From: Peromyscus leucopus
Lineage: Eukaryota > Chordata > Mammalia > Rodentia > Cricetidae
Reading direction: 5' to 3'
DNA length: 64,000 bases
Assembly (NCBI RefSeq): GCF_004664715.2
Contig: NC_051063.1
Span: 115,740,829-115,804,828 of the forward strand
Notes under the pieces: generated by a model
The model's input: the letters and a program-made list of their open reading frames with translations, nothing else
What the model was told of the DNA's origin: nothing
Databases searched by the model: none
Made by a program: the position numbers and the translations under genes
In this document: piece by piece, positions 10,861 through 22,324 of the stretch
How positions within the stretch are numbered: the stretch's first letter is position 1
Layout of the letters: each line of letters begins with the position of its first letter

Positions 10861-11429
10861 CACTTCCTTTGCCTCTTCAGATCTGCCTCTCTCCACAGGA
10901 CACGAACCATTCTGCCTCTTTCTCCCTCCCACACCCCACCATATATTTGCTTACCATAATGGTGCCCAACCTTGTGGCATCAGGTGGGTCTGTGATTTTT
11001 TTTGACCTGCCCAAGCCAACCAGCCCAACTAGATGTGTGCGTGTGTCCTTCAGCCACCTGGTCCTAATGGCACCTGGCAGGTCTGTGGTTTCTTTGACTC
11101 ATCCAGGCCAAGTGGCCCTAGGCGGGTGTCAACATAACTTTCTTATAAACATTTACATACTTAACTTTATCAATACTTGTTTTTCACAGTCACTGGCCTA
11201 AAGGGAAAATTTATATATGGATGATCTGTATGGACCAGTTCTGGAAATGACACTCACTCCTCCTCACTCATATTCCTAAAGCTAGAGCTTAGTTTATGCT
11301 TCTCCTTTTCCAGTTGAGAAGGATCCTGGGAGATATGGCCCAGCTGTTTTCCAGGCAGAGTAAAGCACTGAACCTTGGGGCTAGGTACTGCAAACAATGA
11401 TCTGGAGTATGGAGTAGAAGGATATGAAC

Positions 11430-11665
11430 AGGAGGGATAGTGAACAGGGTGAAGAGTCAACAGGACTCAGGAAGCCTGGAAGAAGGGGTTGCAGAGCACT
11501 TGCAGAAGCTATAATGAGGCAGACAGATTGGGCTCAGTTTAAAGGACTTGACAAGCATGGAAGCCACTTGAGATTCTCTTTTAAATTTTCAAAATACCAG
11601 GAAACTCCTGAAGGGCCTTCAGCAGGGAACCATTGTGATCATGTCCTCTTTGCAGGAGGTACAGG
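11430..11665 (-). mobile_element. L2 fragment (antisense)
   Basis: gaagccacttgagattctctttt ... cttcagcagggaaccattgtgatcatg matches the antisense L2 run (gaagccattggagggttttgagcagaggagtgacatgatc). The 84-codon frame at 11424-11678 is inside it. Confidence 0.55.
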
Positions 11666-12838
11666 AAGAAACAGATAAAACTAAAAGGAGAAAGCCTCTG
11701 TGAGGTTTACAGTAGTCTCCATTCTCATCTCATCCCCCCTCCAGTGAAAAGAAAATGTGAAGTGAAAATGAGGGCATGAGAAAGAAGAAAAGGGCATGGC
11801 TGACAAAGTTAGTTAGCAGGAGGAGAATGGAATTGAGGAGGTGAATTTGATGCTAACTTGACTGAAGAGCTGAGTCTCCTAGACTCTGATAGGCTCATAG
11901 CTATCAAATGGTGTCCTCTGAAAGTGATGGGAAAAAACCCAGGGATGCTTTCTCCCCTTCTTTCCAGGATGCATTCCCCCATGACTTGTAAACACTGTCC
12001 AACTGCTGGTTCCATCATCTTTCAGAGAAGAATACTATTGGCTATTTGACTCATTCTTCCTAAAAGTCCAATCAGAATTAGTGCTTGGGGGTAAACTGAG
12101 GGATGGCTGTCCACATTTTTCTGTCACTTTATTGTGCTCTCCAAATGTTTTCCATTCACACATCCTCTGTGGATTGGAGCCACTGACCCAAGATCTTGTC
12201 TTTGATGAGAGATTTCGTCTATTGCTTGTATGTTTAAATTTAACTTCCCAAACTCAGAGATTAAATATCACTGTGTAAAGAGTTTCCATTAATCACCACA
12301 GAGATCAAGTCACTGAAGGCAATGACATCTTCTGGAGACTCCTGGGCCTTCAGCTGCTATCGGTATCCTTTTCTTCTCCCACCAAATGCAAACATTTATC
12401 TTGTGTGACCAGACTGGAATGATTCTTCAGTCTCTACAGATTTATCACTGGCCAGCTCAGTGACAAGCGTATTATTTACACAAAATTTATTTCCACTCCT
12501 CGTATTTTTGCCCTCCATCTAAACTAAGAGAAGAACATTTTTTTCTCTACTCATTTTTTTTTTTAATGGTGGGAAAGAAATGAGGCTTTTTTCTTCTTCT
12601 TTTTTCTTTGTTTTAGTCTTTAAGTCTTGACTTTGTGCTCATTAAATTGGACAAGACAAAGAGTCTAGGTTTCCTAATTAGTCTAATTAGTTAGCCTTGA
12701 CAGTTTTAATTGCAGTAATATAATAATAATAATAATAATAATAATACAAAACAATAATAAATTTCTGTGGTGTGTTTGTATCAACTTTAGTAACAACTGA
12801 GAAATCTGTTTGTAAATTTTAAGACACTATATAAATGT
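11666..12838. other. No gene; homopolymer and TAA tracts
   Basis: No family recognised. Contains T-rich stretches at 12540-12620 and a (TAA)n tract. Open frames at 11.8-12.3 kb show no domain. Confidence 0.5.
12715..12745 (+). repeat. (TAA)n microsatellite
   Basis: About ten taa units ending at tacaaaacaataataaa. Confidence 0.9.
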
Positions 12839-12839
12839 C

Positions 12840-12955
12840 ACATATCTGTGAATTTGAAGGAGAGTGGGGAAGGAAACATGGGAGGGTTTGGCAGGAGGAA
12901 AGGAAAGGAAGTCAAGCTGTAATTACAATCTCAAAAAAGCCCCTAAAATAAATGT
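12840..12955 (+). mobile_element. L1 3' end fragment
   Basis: gagtggggaaggaaacatgg, gagggtttggcaggagg and tgtaattacaatctcaaaaaa match the extreme 3' end of muroid Lx-type L1 elements. Confidence 0.65.
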
Positions 12956-13039
12956 CACATATCAGAATTATTCAATGACAGGTAGACATTTTAGTCTCTG
13001 AGGGAAAATGTCTGTCCTTTTCTTTTCTTCTTGATCTGT

Positions 13040-13140
13040 GTGCATATTTATTATTCCTTTACTTAAAATATTTATTGAATGCCTATTTCAGAACAACATT
13101 GTACCATGATCATGGTTGACAGTGAATGTGACAGAAAATT
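13040..13140 (-). mobile_element. L2 3'-end fragment (antisense)
   Basis: aatatttattgaatgcctatttcag ... gttgacagtgaatgtgacag follows the antisense L2 end (caaatatttattgagcacctac ... acagcagtgaacaaaac). Confidence 0.5.
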
Positions 13141-14034
13141 GCTGACAGTTTCGAGATAAAAATGATTCTGAGGTAAGAAAAAAATAACATTAATATCTTC
13201 TCAGAAAGCAAGCCAAACTTTATGCTAAGCAATGGTACAGTATAATGATTTCCTATCTTGGATGGACGGTAGAGTCTCCCGGGGAGCCAATATAAATATC
13301 ATCACGTGTGGAAATGGGCTGCGATATCTCTGTTCTGGTTTTGCCTTTTGTTCTTTAGAAGAAAACTCCCTTGGAGAATTCTCAGCCATCTGGCTGTGTC
13401 AATTCCTTGCTGGGAACAGGGCCACAGATACCGTAGACACAGAAGCACAATGAAGATAATGCTCAGTGAAATGGGGCTGTTGCCATGAGGGTGGGCTTCC
13501 TAGAGAAGGAGGGCCTTGAGGTGTGGAGAAGAGGAGGGTTCATACCCAAGATGTGTTCCATTGCCTGACCCAGCTGGCCTTCATTGTGCTTTCAGGGTTC
13601 AGTGACAACTCCTCTTTTGGTGAGGGCTTTCTAATGTCACAAGGTGGGGATGGGAGGCTTCTGAAATGCCATTCCTTATCTGAGCATAGAGGAGTCCCAC
13701 AAATGATCCCTCAGGACCTAGCTAATCCTACATTTCTCCATCGAATATTCTCCCCTTTTGAAAATTTCCTTTTGACTTATGAAGATGGCATTCATTGTTT
13801 TTCCCCTATTATAAAAATATATGGTTATTGTAACATATTTGAAAACTTTAAAAAAAAAATCACAAGAATACCATAAAAAGTACCTAGATGTTACACAACT
13901 GTGAGGAAAACTACTTTTTTCCTATACACATGCAAGCCCACAAATGTCTATATAGTTTCCAAATTATCTCCCAATTGGGATATTATTTGTGACATGCTGC
14001 TTTCTTTCTATATGCTATTATATTAAAATTTTCT
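13141..14034. other. No recognisable feature
   Basis: No repeat recognised. The 117-codon plus-strand frame at 13523-13876 runs into an A tract and shows no known motif. Slightly higher GC at 13.26-13.70 kb than its surroundings. Confidence 0.4.
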
Positions 14035-14258
14035 TTTAGAAATTGTGTTTATTTTTTATTTATATACATGTTTACTTGTCAGTGTGATTGTGAGTTCCAA
14101 CTGCAGGTGCTCACAGAGGCCAGAAGAGGGCACTGGATGCCGAGGAACTGGAGTCACAGGCAGCTGTGAACCAACCAATTTGAGTGCTGGGATCTGAACT
14201 CAGGTCTTCTGGAAGAGCAGGAAGTGCACTTAACCACTGAGCCATTTCCCCAGGCTGC
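14035..14258 (-). mobile_element. B3 SINE (antisense)
   Basis: tgtttattttttatttatatacatg tail side, then gaggccagaagagggcactgg, gaactggagtcacaggcagc, gctgggatctgaactcaggtc and cactgagccatttccccagg at the head. Close to full length. Confidence 0.88.
14120..14133 (+). promoter_or_regulatory. CTCF-like motif inside B3
   Basis: ccagaagagggcac matches 13 of 14 positions of the core CTCF consensus CCASYAGRKGGCRS. B2/B3 SINEs are known to have spread CTCF sites in rodents. Occupancy cannot be judged from sequence. Confidence 0.35.
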
Positions 14259-14521
14259 TGCATTGCATGTTTTCTTGTCATCCTTGTCATGAAATATATT
14301 TTTAAGCCTCACAAAAAAATATGGATTTGTCCTATATAGGGCTGAGCATTCGACCCTGAAGTTGACAAATATGTATTTTTAAATATTTGGCCCTGGTTAA
14401 ACTCAGTGGGTTCCAAAACAAAGCAAAAAGACATGGATGTGGGGAAGGATTTGTAGTGGGGAGAGGGAGGAATAGGAATGGAAGAAAGATTAGAGAAAGT
14501 GGGGGTGCCAATAACCAGAAT

Positions 14522-14543
14522 CACACACACACACACTCACACA

Positions 14544-14599
<56 letters not shown>

Positions 14600-14650
14600 T
14601 ATATATGTATGGATGGATATGTATATATAAATGTATATATGTATGGAATT
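14522..14650 (+). repeat. (CA)n followed by TATG/TA-rich tract
   Basis: CA tract to about 14594 with a few interruptions (ctca, cata), then ATATGT and GGATGGATATG units. The frame at 14387-14710 is largely this repeat. Confidence 0.95.
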
Positions 14651-15439
14651 GCCAAAGTGCCTTTACTAAAAGATCAAATTACTGTCTATTTCTTTTTTGA
14701 AGAACTATAATGTCTGGATTTGGCAAGGACATGTAAAGAGTCTGGAAGTCACTTTTTCTTTGCACCTCACAATAAAAGAAACTACAAACAAACAAACAAA
14801 CAAAAATTAGCTGTGTGTCTTAGGCTCATCTGAGAATTCAAATCTCAAGCCAAGAAAGATTGGGAATATACAGCTTCTTCCTTGAGATCAGTTCATCAGA
14901 GCCAGAGATACTGGGGAAAATGACTGGTAAGAACATTTAGGTGATAGCTTTAACAAATCCCTGGAGGTTTAATGTGGACTAGCTGGAAAGTTCAAAATTC
15001 CTAGGGACTCAGTAGCTTGGGGACTGCCAAACTTTAACAGGTTCTTACCTTCACGAGCACCCCTGGTTTCTTTCTGTGAAGATTCAGGAGGAGGGTTACC
15101 TCAAGTTATAAGAAGAAAGGCAAAGTTATGAGAAACTAGGACCAAAAGGTCTCCATTCCAAAGTAGTCTACAAGAGTATTCAAATGATTTGGGGGAGAAA
15201 TATGCTCTCTGTGCCTAGAAATACTTCTACAATTCCAATAAACACTTCAAGAGGTCATGGATCAGTGACAACGCCCATTAAAGCCCTGACCCTTAATTGC
15301 ACTATTATAGGAGACTGCTAGTTTCTAATATTTTAGCACCATATTAACAGACTCCAGTAAAATAAATGAAGTATACCAGGCTTCAAGAGTCAGACTCCAG
15401 TCTAAGAAGGAAGTTGCAAGGAATCCCAAAACAATATGC
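14651..15439. other. No gene; short (CAAA)n
   Basis: Only a caaacaaacaaacaaac tract near 14790-14805 stands out. The remainder is unassigned, possibly upstream parts of the L1M that follows. Confidence 0.45.
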
Positions 15440-16390
15440 CCCCAGACCACAGGGAACTTGTATTAGAAATCAGTAGCAAAAAGATACCTGCAGGGACCCC
15501 AAACACTTGCAGATTAAATGGGATATTTTAAAAAACATGCAAATTAAAGATGTCTCCAGAAAAAAATATTTTAAAATATCTTGAAAATACAATTTACCAA
15601 AACTTCGAAGTGCAGAGAAAACAATGATCAGAAATAATATGTGGCTGTGGGTCTGAACATGGAGGAGGAGCTCCATGCTTTACTGTTACAACACTAACAA
15701 GAACAGTGCTATTAAGGATGAGAGGAACAGGATTTCTTATTCATTGCCGGTGGGAATGTAAAATGGAATAGCTGTTTAGGAAGACATTGTGATGGTTTAG
15801 TACAGCTAAAGATAGATACTCTTGCTGTATCATCCTTGCTAGTTTTGAAAATGATTTGAATTACCAAAACTTATGTCTACAGAAAAGCAACAGGTGTCTA
15901 TAGCAAATTTATTCAAAATTGTATGAAGTTGGACCAATCAAGCTATCCTCTAGTAGGTGAGTGGATACAGTCCATGGCACCCAAGTGATACAGTCCTACT
16001 TGGTGCTGAAAACATACATGAGCTATCAAGACCCTAAAGTACACAGAGAAACTTCAGTAATATAGTTAAGTGAAAGAAGTAAATTGGACAACATTATATA
16101 GTGCATAGATCCTTATTGTATGGCATCCTGGAAAGGGCAAGCTATGGAGACAGCAGAAAGGTCCATAGTTTTCTGGGTTTTGAGGGAAAGAAAAATGAAT
16201 TGATGAAGCACATAGGACCGGAGAGGCAATGAAATTATCCAGACTGATACTGGAAGGCTGGATATATGTCTTTATTCAATAGCACGCAACACAAACTGAA
16301 GTCTATGTAGTCTGAGTTATACTAACATGCTAAGGTAGATTTATCAATTGTACTAAATGTTACATCTGATATAGGGGTGTTTATAGAGGG
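15440..16390 (+). mobile_element. Ancient L1 (L1M), ORF2 3' end and 3' UTR
   Basis: Strongest from 15710: ttcttattcattgccggtgg, gaatgtaaaatggaatagc, gtgagtggatacagtcc, gttaagtgaaagaagtaaa, catcctggaaagggcaagc and catagttttctgggttttg, in the order of mammalian L1 ORF2 end plus 3' UTR. The part before 15710 is less sure. All frames are interrupted. Confidence 0.72.
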
Positions 16391-16599
16391 GAAGATAGAT
16401 GTGTATGAAAGAAAGAGGTACATGGGAACTTTTATTTCTAAAATTTTCTATGGACCTAAATATGTCCTAGAAAGAAAGCTCATTGATAAAACATTGTTTT
16501 CTATACACCAGAGAATCAATAACATAAAAATAAGATATTCTTTTTTTAAAAATGTAATATTCTTTTTGTTGTTGTTGTTATTGCAAGATGAAACATTCT

Positions 16600-17340
16600 A
16601 ACCTGACAGTAGCACTGAAAGTTGTACAGGGGCACTCACTCCTCTCAGAGGTTCCCACCAGGTCAAAGGAGGTTCTAAAAACAACTGGATTTACTAAGTC
16701 TGGTCCACTGCCTGCAAGAACAAGGAGAATTAGCCAGGAGAGGCTTGGTGGCCTGCCCTCCTGTCACTCAGACATCCAGTTCTGTGCACAACTCTTGTCA
16801 TCACCATTTATTTCCTCAGGCTGAAACCACAAGCTCACCTCCTTTCACTCTCCACAGAATTGCTGCTGTGAAAGATGTTCCCGCCAGCTTGGATGCTAGT
16901 GTCTCCAAGGATGGTTCCAGGCTTAGAGTCTGCAGGACTGGTCTTCCCTCATCACCTGGCCTGTCTTCACAGCATTAGCCCTACCCAGACCACAGTAAAC
17001 ACTGCCCTGAGTACATGCATGTATTTCACCAGGCTGGTAACGAACGGATGGCCCTGAGGCTGAGAATTTCTGTTCAAAATGCTTGATGAATTCTCCCACA
17101 AGGCCCCTGCTGGACCCCATTGGGCTTGACAGCTATGGAGGTGTGCTCATCGTTGGCCATGGTGTGCTTCAGAAGCTTGTGGTTTAGCTCTGGTTCCAAC
17201 TGCCCACACTGGAGACACACCCGGCCCCACAGGGTTCCCAGCATGTGCTCACGCCTTATGCTTTTGTAACAGTTCCCACTCAGGAGAGCTCTTTTGAGAG
17301 AACCCAGTTGTCCACTCTTCCCCTGGTTTGTAGGATGTCA
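16600..17340 (-). pseudogene. Possible retropseudogene, source gene unidentified
   Basis: This block is more GC- and CpG-rich than its flanks. On the minus strand an ATG in a good Kozak setting (caccatgg, 17159-17162) opens a frame MANDEHTSIAVKPNGV... After one frameshift near 17105 it continues as LVGEFIKHFEQKFSASG... to a stop at 16923. A (CAA)n-like, A-rich tract at 16566-16582 on that strand could be a decayed tail. I do not recognise the protein and found no TSD. The alternative is chance open sequence in unique DNA. Confidence 0.3.
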
Positions 17341-17439
17341 TTCTAGTGGTTTTAAGACACTCTCCAACTACTGTTTGGTCTCTGTTTAAGGCTCCTGTCC
17401 TAGGCTTCTTATTGCAATTAGAAGCACACGATGAGTAAT

Positions 17440-17576
17440 TACTCGTATTCTCTCTAAATTATCAGCCCCTTGTGTAGAAGAACCCATCTATCTAATCTTT
17501 GTTTTCCTACAGCCCGATAGAGTGTGAGGAATCTACTAGACACTTAATGCTTATTTCTTGATTAAATGAATGCATT
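17440..17576 (+). mobile_element. L2 3'-end fragment
   Basis: agcccgatagagtgtgaggaatctactagacacttaatgc and gattaaatgaatgca resemble the L2 tail (cctggcacatagtaggtgctcaataaat...gaatgaatg). Confidence 0.45.
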
Positions 17577-17659
17577 TTTATTGAGTTACCACTTCATGAG
17601 GTTTCTTATTTGTCTTTATACCAGATAGACTGAATAGTACAAAAATAAAATAGCTCCTT

Positions 17660-17660
<1 letters not shown>

Positions 17661-17708
<48 letters not shown>
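17661..17708 (+). repeat. (CA)n microsatellite
   Basis: 24 uninterrupted ca units. Confidence 0.97.
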
Positions 17709-17709
<1 letters not shown>

Positions 17710-17806
17710 CGGAGAAAATGGCAACATTTAATGTATGCACAGTCAGTAAACTAAGGCATGCAATGTGGTCTGTCTTCTTGAGTTCCATCTCTGTCTTTTG
17801 CTGTCT

Positions 17807-17807
<1 letters not shown>

Positions 17808-17835
<28 letters not shown>
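17808..17835 (-). repeat. T homopolymer, 28 nt
   Basis: Uninterrupted T run. It could be a reversed retroposon tail, but the 300 bases to its right match no SINE or L1. Confidence 0.9.
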
Positions 17836-17839
<4 letters not shown>

Positions 17840-19125
17840 CAGATGTATTATCTATATGTCAAGAATATGTGAGTTAGAGGGAGGTTTTAAATGTCAGACT
17901 CCAGGGTGGCCTTTTCTAAGTTACAGAGGACAAGAAGAAGAGCAGGAACAAATGTTAGAGGGCCATCTCTTTTGGCTGCTTCCTTCCTATATGAATTCCC
18001 TAAGTGGCAATTTGTGCTTCTCCTCCTCTTGTGCAATTCTGCTTGTTTTCAAATTCCTTCTGATCAAGCTCCAGTCTGTGAATGCTGAACGCATCCTGAA
18101 TATTGAAATACAGGAAATGCACTCCATTTTCCTTGAAGAACTCTAAGCTTTATGACAAATTCATATAGACAAATTTGGTCTGATCTCCAGTTTAAGAATA
18201 GGCAAGATCATTCTGGGCCTAAGTGTAATATCTGTGGCGGTTCAAGGAAGCTTCTCAGGGCCTGCTTCTTCCTTACAGCTTTCTTTACTTTGGGCCTTGA
18301 TGGCAAACAGAATAGAGCCATTCCAGCTCACCAGATAGTCAAAGAAACAGGCCATGTCCCTTCTAAGTCTCCTGTTCTCTGAGTTGCCCCCTCCCCTCCC
18401 TTTGCATCTCTGTATCTTTCATGTTTCCACGCCATTGACATCTTATCTCCATTTATTTTGAAGTCAGTTGAAGTCCAGAGTTTGGGTGCTTTTCTATTTA
18501 CTTACTTTTCAGAATACAGGACTATTAATTTTCTAGCTCTACAAAAGCTTTTATTTTATGAGCATAAACTGTCAGTAAGTTTGGTGTAAGTTTTGTCAGT
18601 AAGTTTTTGGCAACCAATGTATAATTGTGATTATTATTGAATGTATAAACCACAAACCATTCCTTTTGTGAATTGCTATTGATTTCTGAACCACAAGCAC
18701 AGGAAATTACATTTATATGCCTAGGATCTACCTAGCTAGACTCATTCTGTCCTGAATCCCAATCCTTTGTAACACTTTCTGCCATGAATCAATCATACTT
18801 TACATTGATTATGCCTCTCATTGCTCTGTATTAGTAGATTATTGTTAGTCTGAGAGTCATGTTAGGATGGATATATTGAAGGAGAAACAATTTCATAATT
18901 GAAGAGGCTTATAAAATCAAAAGGATTGTTTGTGTCTTGTGCTACATGTCCATTGTGGATTGGTTGGGTCTCTGTTTCTAGCTTCCTTGGGAGTCAGGCT
19001 GAGTAAAAACCTTCACTTCCACTGAAGTCAGTTAACATGGAAGAAGGAAAAATGATTCTGGGAGGTTTCAAAATTAGCAATTAGAAGTAAGACACATTAT
19101 TTTAGCCTAGAGGTATCAGGCAGAA
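17836..19125. other. No recognisable feature
   Basis: No repeat or gene identified in 1.3 kb. Overlapping frames at 17.86-18.38 kb have no domain. Confidence 0.45.
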
Positions 19126-19483
19126 GTGGTTTAAGTGAGAAGTGCCCTCCATAGGCTCACGTATTTTTCAAACACTTGGCACCCAGTTGGTGGCCTTGTT
19201 TTAGGTTATAGAACTTTTAGGATATAGATTTTTGCTGAAAGAAGTGCACCCTGGGAGTAGGCTTTGAGAGTTGGTAGCCTTGTCCCACTTCAAATTCACC
19301 CTCTGTTTCTTATGTACAGGCAAAGTGTGATGGATCAATCAAGAGTCCTGTTCTTTCTGCCATACATGACCCCACTCTTATGGATTCTAGCCACCTGGAC
19401 TGTAAGTCAAAGTACACTTTCTTCCTTAAGTTGCTTCTGGCCATGATATTTTATCCTAGGAACAGAAAAATAACTAATACACC
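19126..19483 (+). mobile_element. MaLR LTR (ORR1-like, old)
   Basis: tggtttaagtgagaagtgccc, ccataggctcacgtatttttc, aacacttggcacccagttgg, cttaagttgcttctggccatg and aaaataactaatacac occur in ORR1 order. Ends are diverged and no TSD is visible. Confidence 0.7.
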
Positions 19484-20529
19484 TTTGCTCCTTAGCTGGA
19501 ATAATTTTGTATACTTGTCAGCTACATGGAGGATAGAAATTGCAATTCTATCATGTAGTCATAGATACTTCATGAATTGTGCCAAAGACAATCACAGCAT
19601 TTTTTTTTTAACTAGGATTATTGAATACAGTGAGAAAAAAAATCAAGAAATACATGAACTGAAAGGCTATCTGCTTTGGAGACCAAGTAATGTATGTAAA
19701 AAGCTTTTATAAATAAGAAAGAATTGGTTAAGGGTAAGACATTGTCCTAAAACATTATTGATTTCTAGCAGCGAGTTTAGTGTTGGCTATAGAAACTGTA
19801 ATGTTTGTGAACTAGAAAAACTGATTCTAAATTAAGGGGACAAAGAAGAAATCAGGGATGAAAAAAATGAAGATAGCCCAAAGGAAGGACTTTGATGAAG
19901 ATGTTCTTTCTTAGATAAATAGCATTGTTGATGTAGGTCTCTGTGTTGAGCTCTGAGAAGGTAGGATATCATGATCCCAAAATGGGCCCAGGGTGGATTC
20001 TGACTGCTTTGGTATAAAAAGAGTATCAAAGTCACACTCTCAATAAATAGCCCTGCCATGCACAGACTCCTTCTTACTCACACAGGGAGGAAACCAGACA
20101 GGGAGAGCCCATCCAGGATTCAAACACCATCACCTTGATTGATTGCAAATGCCTCACTAGAACTGGAGGAAAGGGACTACAGGGTGGAGACCAAGCTTTC
20201 CTCTTTATCAACACAAGATGATAAAATACAATCTGCCAAGTACTTTGGTAGTTGTGTTTTTCAGAAAAAAATCTTTCACAGCTCTCATAATCACATTTCT
20301 CCATGTAATTGGAGCCATGGGATTGAGATACATTAATCTGCACTCCTCAGCAAGTTATAAGAGGCAGAAATAACAGAAATTGCAGAACTTCTGCTGTAAG
20401 AAATGCTGCCTTAATAAATGTGTAGGAAGAAACAATGATCCAGGACAGCAGGAGGAATTCAGTACTTACCTGGAAACAAAATCTCACCCAATATTCTTCA
20501 GCAATGATTCTCAAATCACTGTGGGAGTC
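19484..20529. other. No recognisable feature
   Basis: Nothing identified. Scattered short frames on both strands. Confidence 0.45.
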
Positions 20530-20845
20530 TCTCTGATTGGCTTGAACTTTCCCTGACACACCATTCTAATTCATGCCTTATGCATGCTTTGTTCTTGATG
20601 TCAAACTCTTGTCTGTCTTTCAAGGTGCATGTTAGGAGTTTTGTTTCAAATGTTCCTGATGAGCTGTGTGATTTCCATTCTATCACTTTGCACTTCAATC
20701 AGTGAGTCTCTCTGTCTTTCTCCTCCACCACCATTCAACTGCATTGGGAAAGGGACCATGTAGCATTTTGACTTGGTATCCTTGGAACCTGATCGCCTGT
20801 CTGGTACAAGGAGGGTGCTAAATCAATATTAAATGAAGGACTTTA
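20530..20845 (+). mobile_element. L2 3'-end fragment
   Basis: gaactttccctgacacaccattc, later gggaaagggaccatgtagc, ggtatccttggaacctgatcgcc and gagggtgctaaatcaatatt track the L2 3' end (ttccctgac ... gagggcaggga ... gtatcc...cctag ... ggtgctcaataaat). Confidence 0.6.
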
Positions 20846-21299
20846 TACTTTCTCTACAATCTCCTTTTCCTCCATTTTTGTTTTGGGGAAGGCTCTGTCC
20901 CCAGATTTGGTTTTCCTGTCTTTTACTGAACTCTGCAACTAATTCTGGAATTCTAGAATGACTCCAAGACAAGAATGATCACATGTCAGAAATCAGAGGT
21001 TCTGGGCTCCAAGTTGCTGTTTGCTTTTAAAAAAGAAAATCAAGATAGGGCCTCATTATGAAGTCCAAGACTGGTCTTCTACTGGTGATCCTCTGCCTCA
21101 GCATGCCAGTTTGCTTCCTTGAGGGACAAGCTAATGTGGAATTTGTTCTCTGTATTATACAGAGCACTGTGGTCTATAATCCCCTGGGGGTCTACAAAAC
21201 TGCACAGTGGAGGCAAAGGGAGAACAGGCTAGCGTCAATAGCACAGCAAGCCCATGCTCAGGCATTTGGCAGAAAGCAGCCTGGGTACCACACTGATTT
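20846..21299. other. No clear feature; weak antisense B1-like patch
   Basis: gatagggcctcattatgaagtccaagactggtc at 21043-21075 resembles a very old antisense B1/7SL-type SINE, too short to call. Confidence 0.4.
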
Positions 21300-21505
21300 G
21301 CCTTTCTGATCATGCGCTAGGTAAGGTGGTTGCTTTCAACCAGAAAGGCGAGTTTTCATATTTGATTTCAATGGACATGGTTAAATTAACTGCCTTGCCA
21401 GCAGATGGCAATTTACTAATCTTCTCTTACTAGATGCTTCTTTAATTGTGTCTCCACAGAGAAGAATATTCTACAGGGAAGATTATCAGCTGGCTTGGGA
21501 AGCAA
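21300..21505. repeat. Unidentified old repeat, copy A
   Basis: Diverged match to 23270-23460 in the same orientation: gctagg ... ttgctttcaac.agaaag, gccagc.g.t.gcaattt, ctagatgct...attgtgt and cccagg..tttgt.tttg. I cannot name the family. Confidence 0.5.
21398..21411 (+). promoter_or_regulatory. CTCF-like core motif
   Basis: ccagcagatggcaa fits 13 of 14 positions of CCASYAGRKGGCRS. It lies in copy A of the unidentified repeat; copy B has lost it (ccagctgcttgcaa). Confidence 0.35.
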
Positions 21506-21788
21506 ATGCCCAGGTTTTGTTTTGGTTGAAAGATGGCACTTTTTCTCCATATACATTACATTTTATATTTATAACTTTGCATAGATTATATATCTTTGAT
21601 TAATTTTTAGACCTGGAACACATTTTTATTTTTTCAAGAATCATTAAAAAGAAAAAAATAAAAATGAGGGAGGAGAAAGTCAAAGTGTATAGTCAAAAAG
21701 ATCAACAATTCAAGGTGCAATTCTGTCTTAAGCAGGCCATTATGATAAGGTATTGTATTTGGCTTTCTAATCTCTGAGAATGCCCACT

Positions 21789-22135
21789 TGCTGTGGAACA
21801 ATCTTTTTGTACAAGATGAATATGTATTTCTCTCATTGGTTAATAAGGAGCTGACTTGCTGATAGACAGGAAGGATTTTTAGGGCAGAAGAATGCTGGGA
21901 AGAAGGAGGGCAATCTGAGGAGATGCCATGAGATGCAGAGAGAACAGGATGGGAAGTTCATACGGGAGGTTAATAAGCCTTGGGGCAGCACATAGATTAA
22001 TATAAATGGGTTAGTTTACGTTATAAGAGTTAGCTACAAACAAGCTTAAGCTATTGGCCAAGCATTTATAATTAATATTAAATCTTTGAGTGGTTATTTG
22101 GGAGCAGCTACCAGGACAGAAAAATTCCATCTATA
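21789..22135 (+). mobile_element. Class II-like ERV solo LTR
   Basis: Begins tgctgtggaacaatctttttg and contains ctctcattggttaataagg, gatagacaggaaggattt, aatataaatgggttagttta, ggccaagcatttataattaat and ggttatttgggagc. It ends ctata where ctaca is expected. Near-matching 6-bp TSD: cccact (21783-21788) and tccact (22136-22141). This is a common cricetid solo-LTR type; name uncertain. Confidence 0.8.
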
Positions 22136-22324
22136 TCCACTCATAATACCACAAATCCAGAGAGATCACTTAGCAATATTAAACAATACCAGCTACCACA
22201 TATTAATGGCTACATTATTTTGAATTTCCCATATCCCTTCATAATAGTGAATTTTCTATTATTCTAAATGAGGAATTGGAAGCTCGCAGTGTGAATTGTC
22301 ATAAATTCCACCAGCTTTAAGGAC

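Larger units (their letters stand above)
8887..11200 (-). mobile_element. L1 3' UTR, antisense, interrupted by an LTR
   Basis: A T run at 8892-8900 marks the reversed poly(A) end. It is followed by cattgattctttgggactttcacatcatg and an A/C-rich segment, then, beyond an inserted LTR (9124-9674), gcagtatactgttttgtcc, gtgaggggtgggagccagc, a TGG tract and the agacatcaacacagaccc array at 10.36-10.86 kb. These belong to the long 3' UTR of rodent (Lx-like) L1. The open frames across 10.1-11.2 kb are by-products of this array. The upstream end is uncertain, between 11.0 and 11.2 kb. Confidence 0.65.

Noticed and set aside
10156..11005. Several frames of 75-132 codons on both strands
   Set aside because: They are translations of the L1 3' UTR tandem array and the TGG tract. 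Overlapping frames are open in several phases at once, as expected for repeats.
13523..13876. 117-codon plus-strand frame
   Set aside because: Ends in an A tract and shows no domain. The surrounding sequence lacks a recognisable promoter, splice signals or homologous gene.
17808..17835. Poly(T) as the tail of an antisense retroposon
   Set aside because: No SINE, L1 or recognisable transcript follows and no TSD was found. Kept only as a homopolymer. The same applies to 28440-28465 and 53118-53139.
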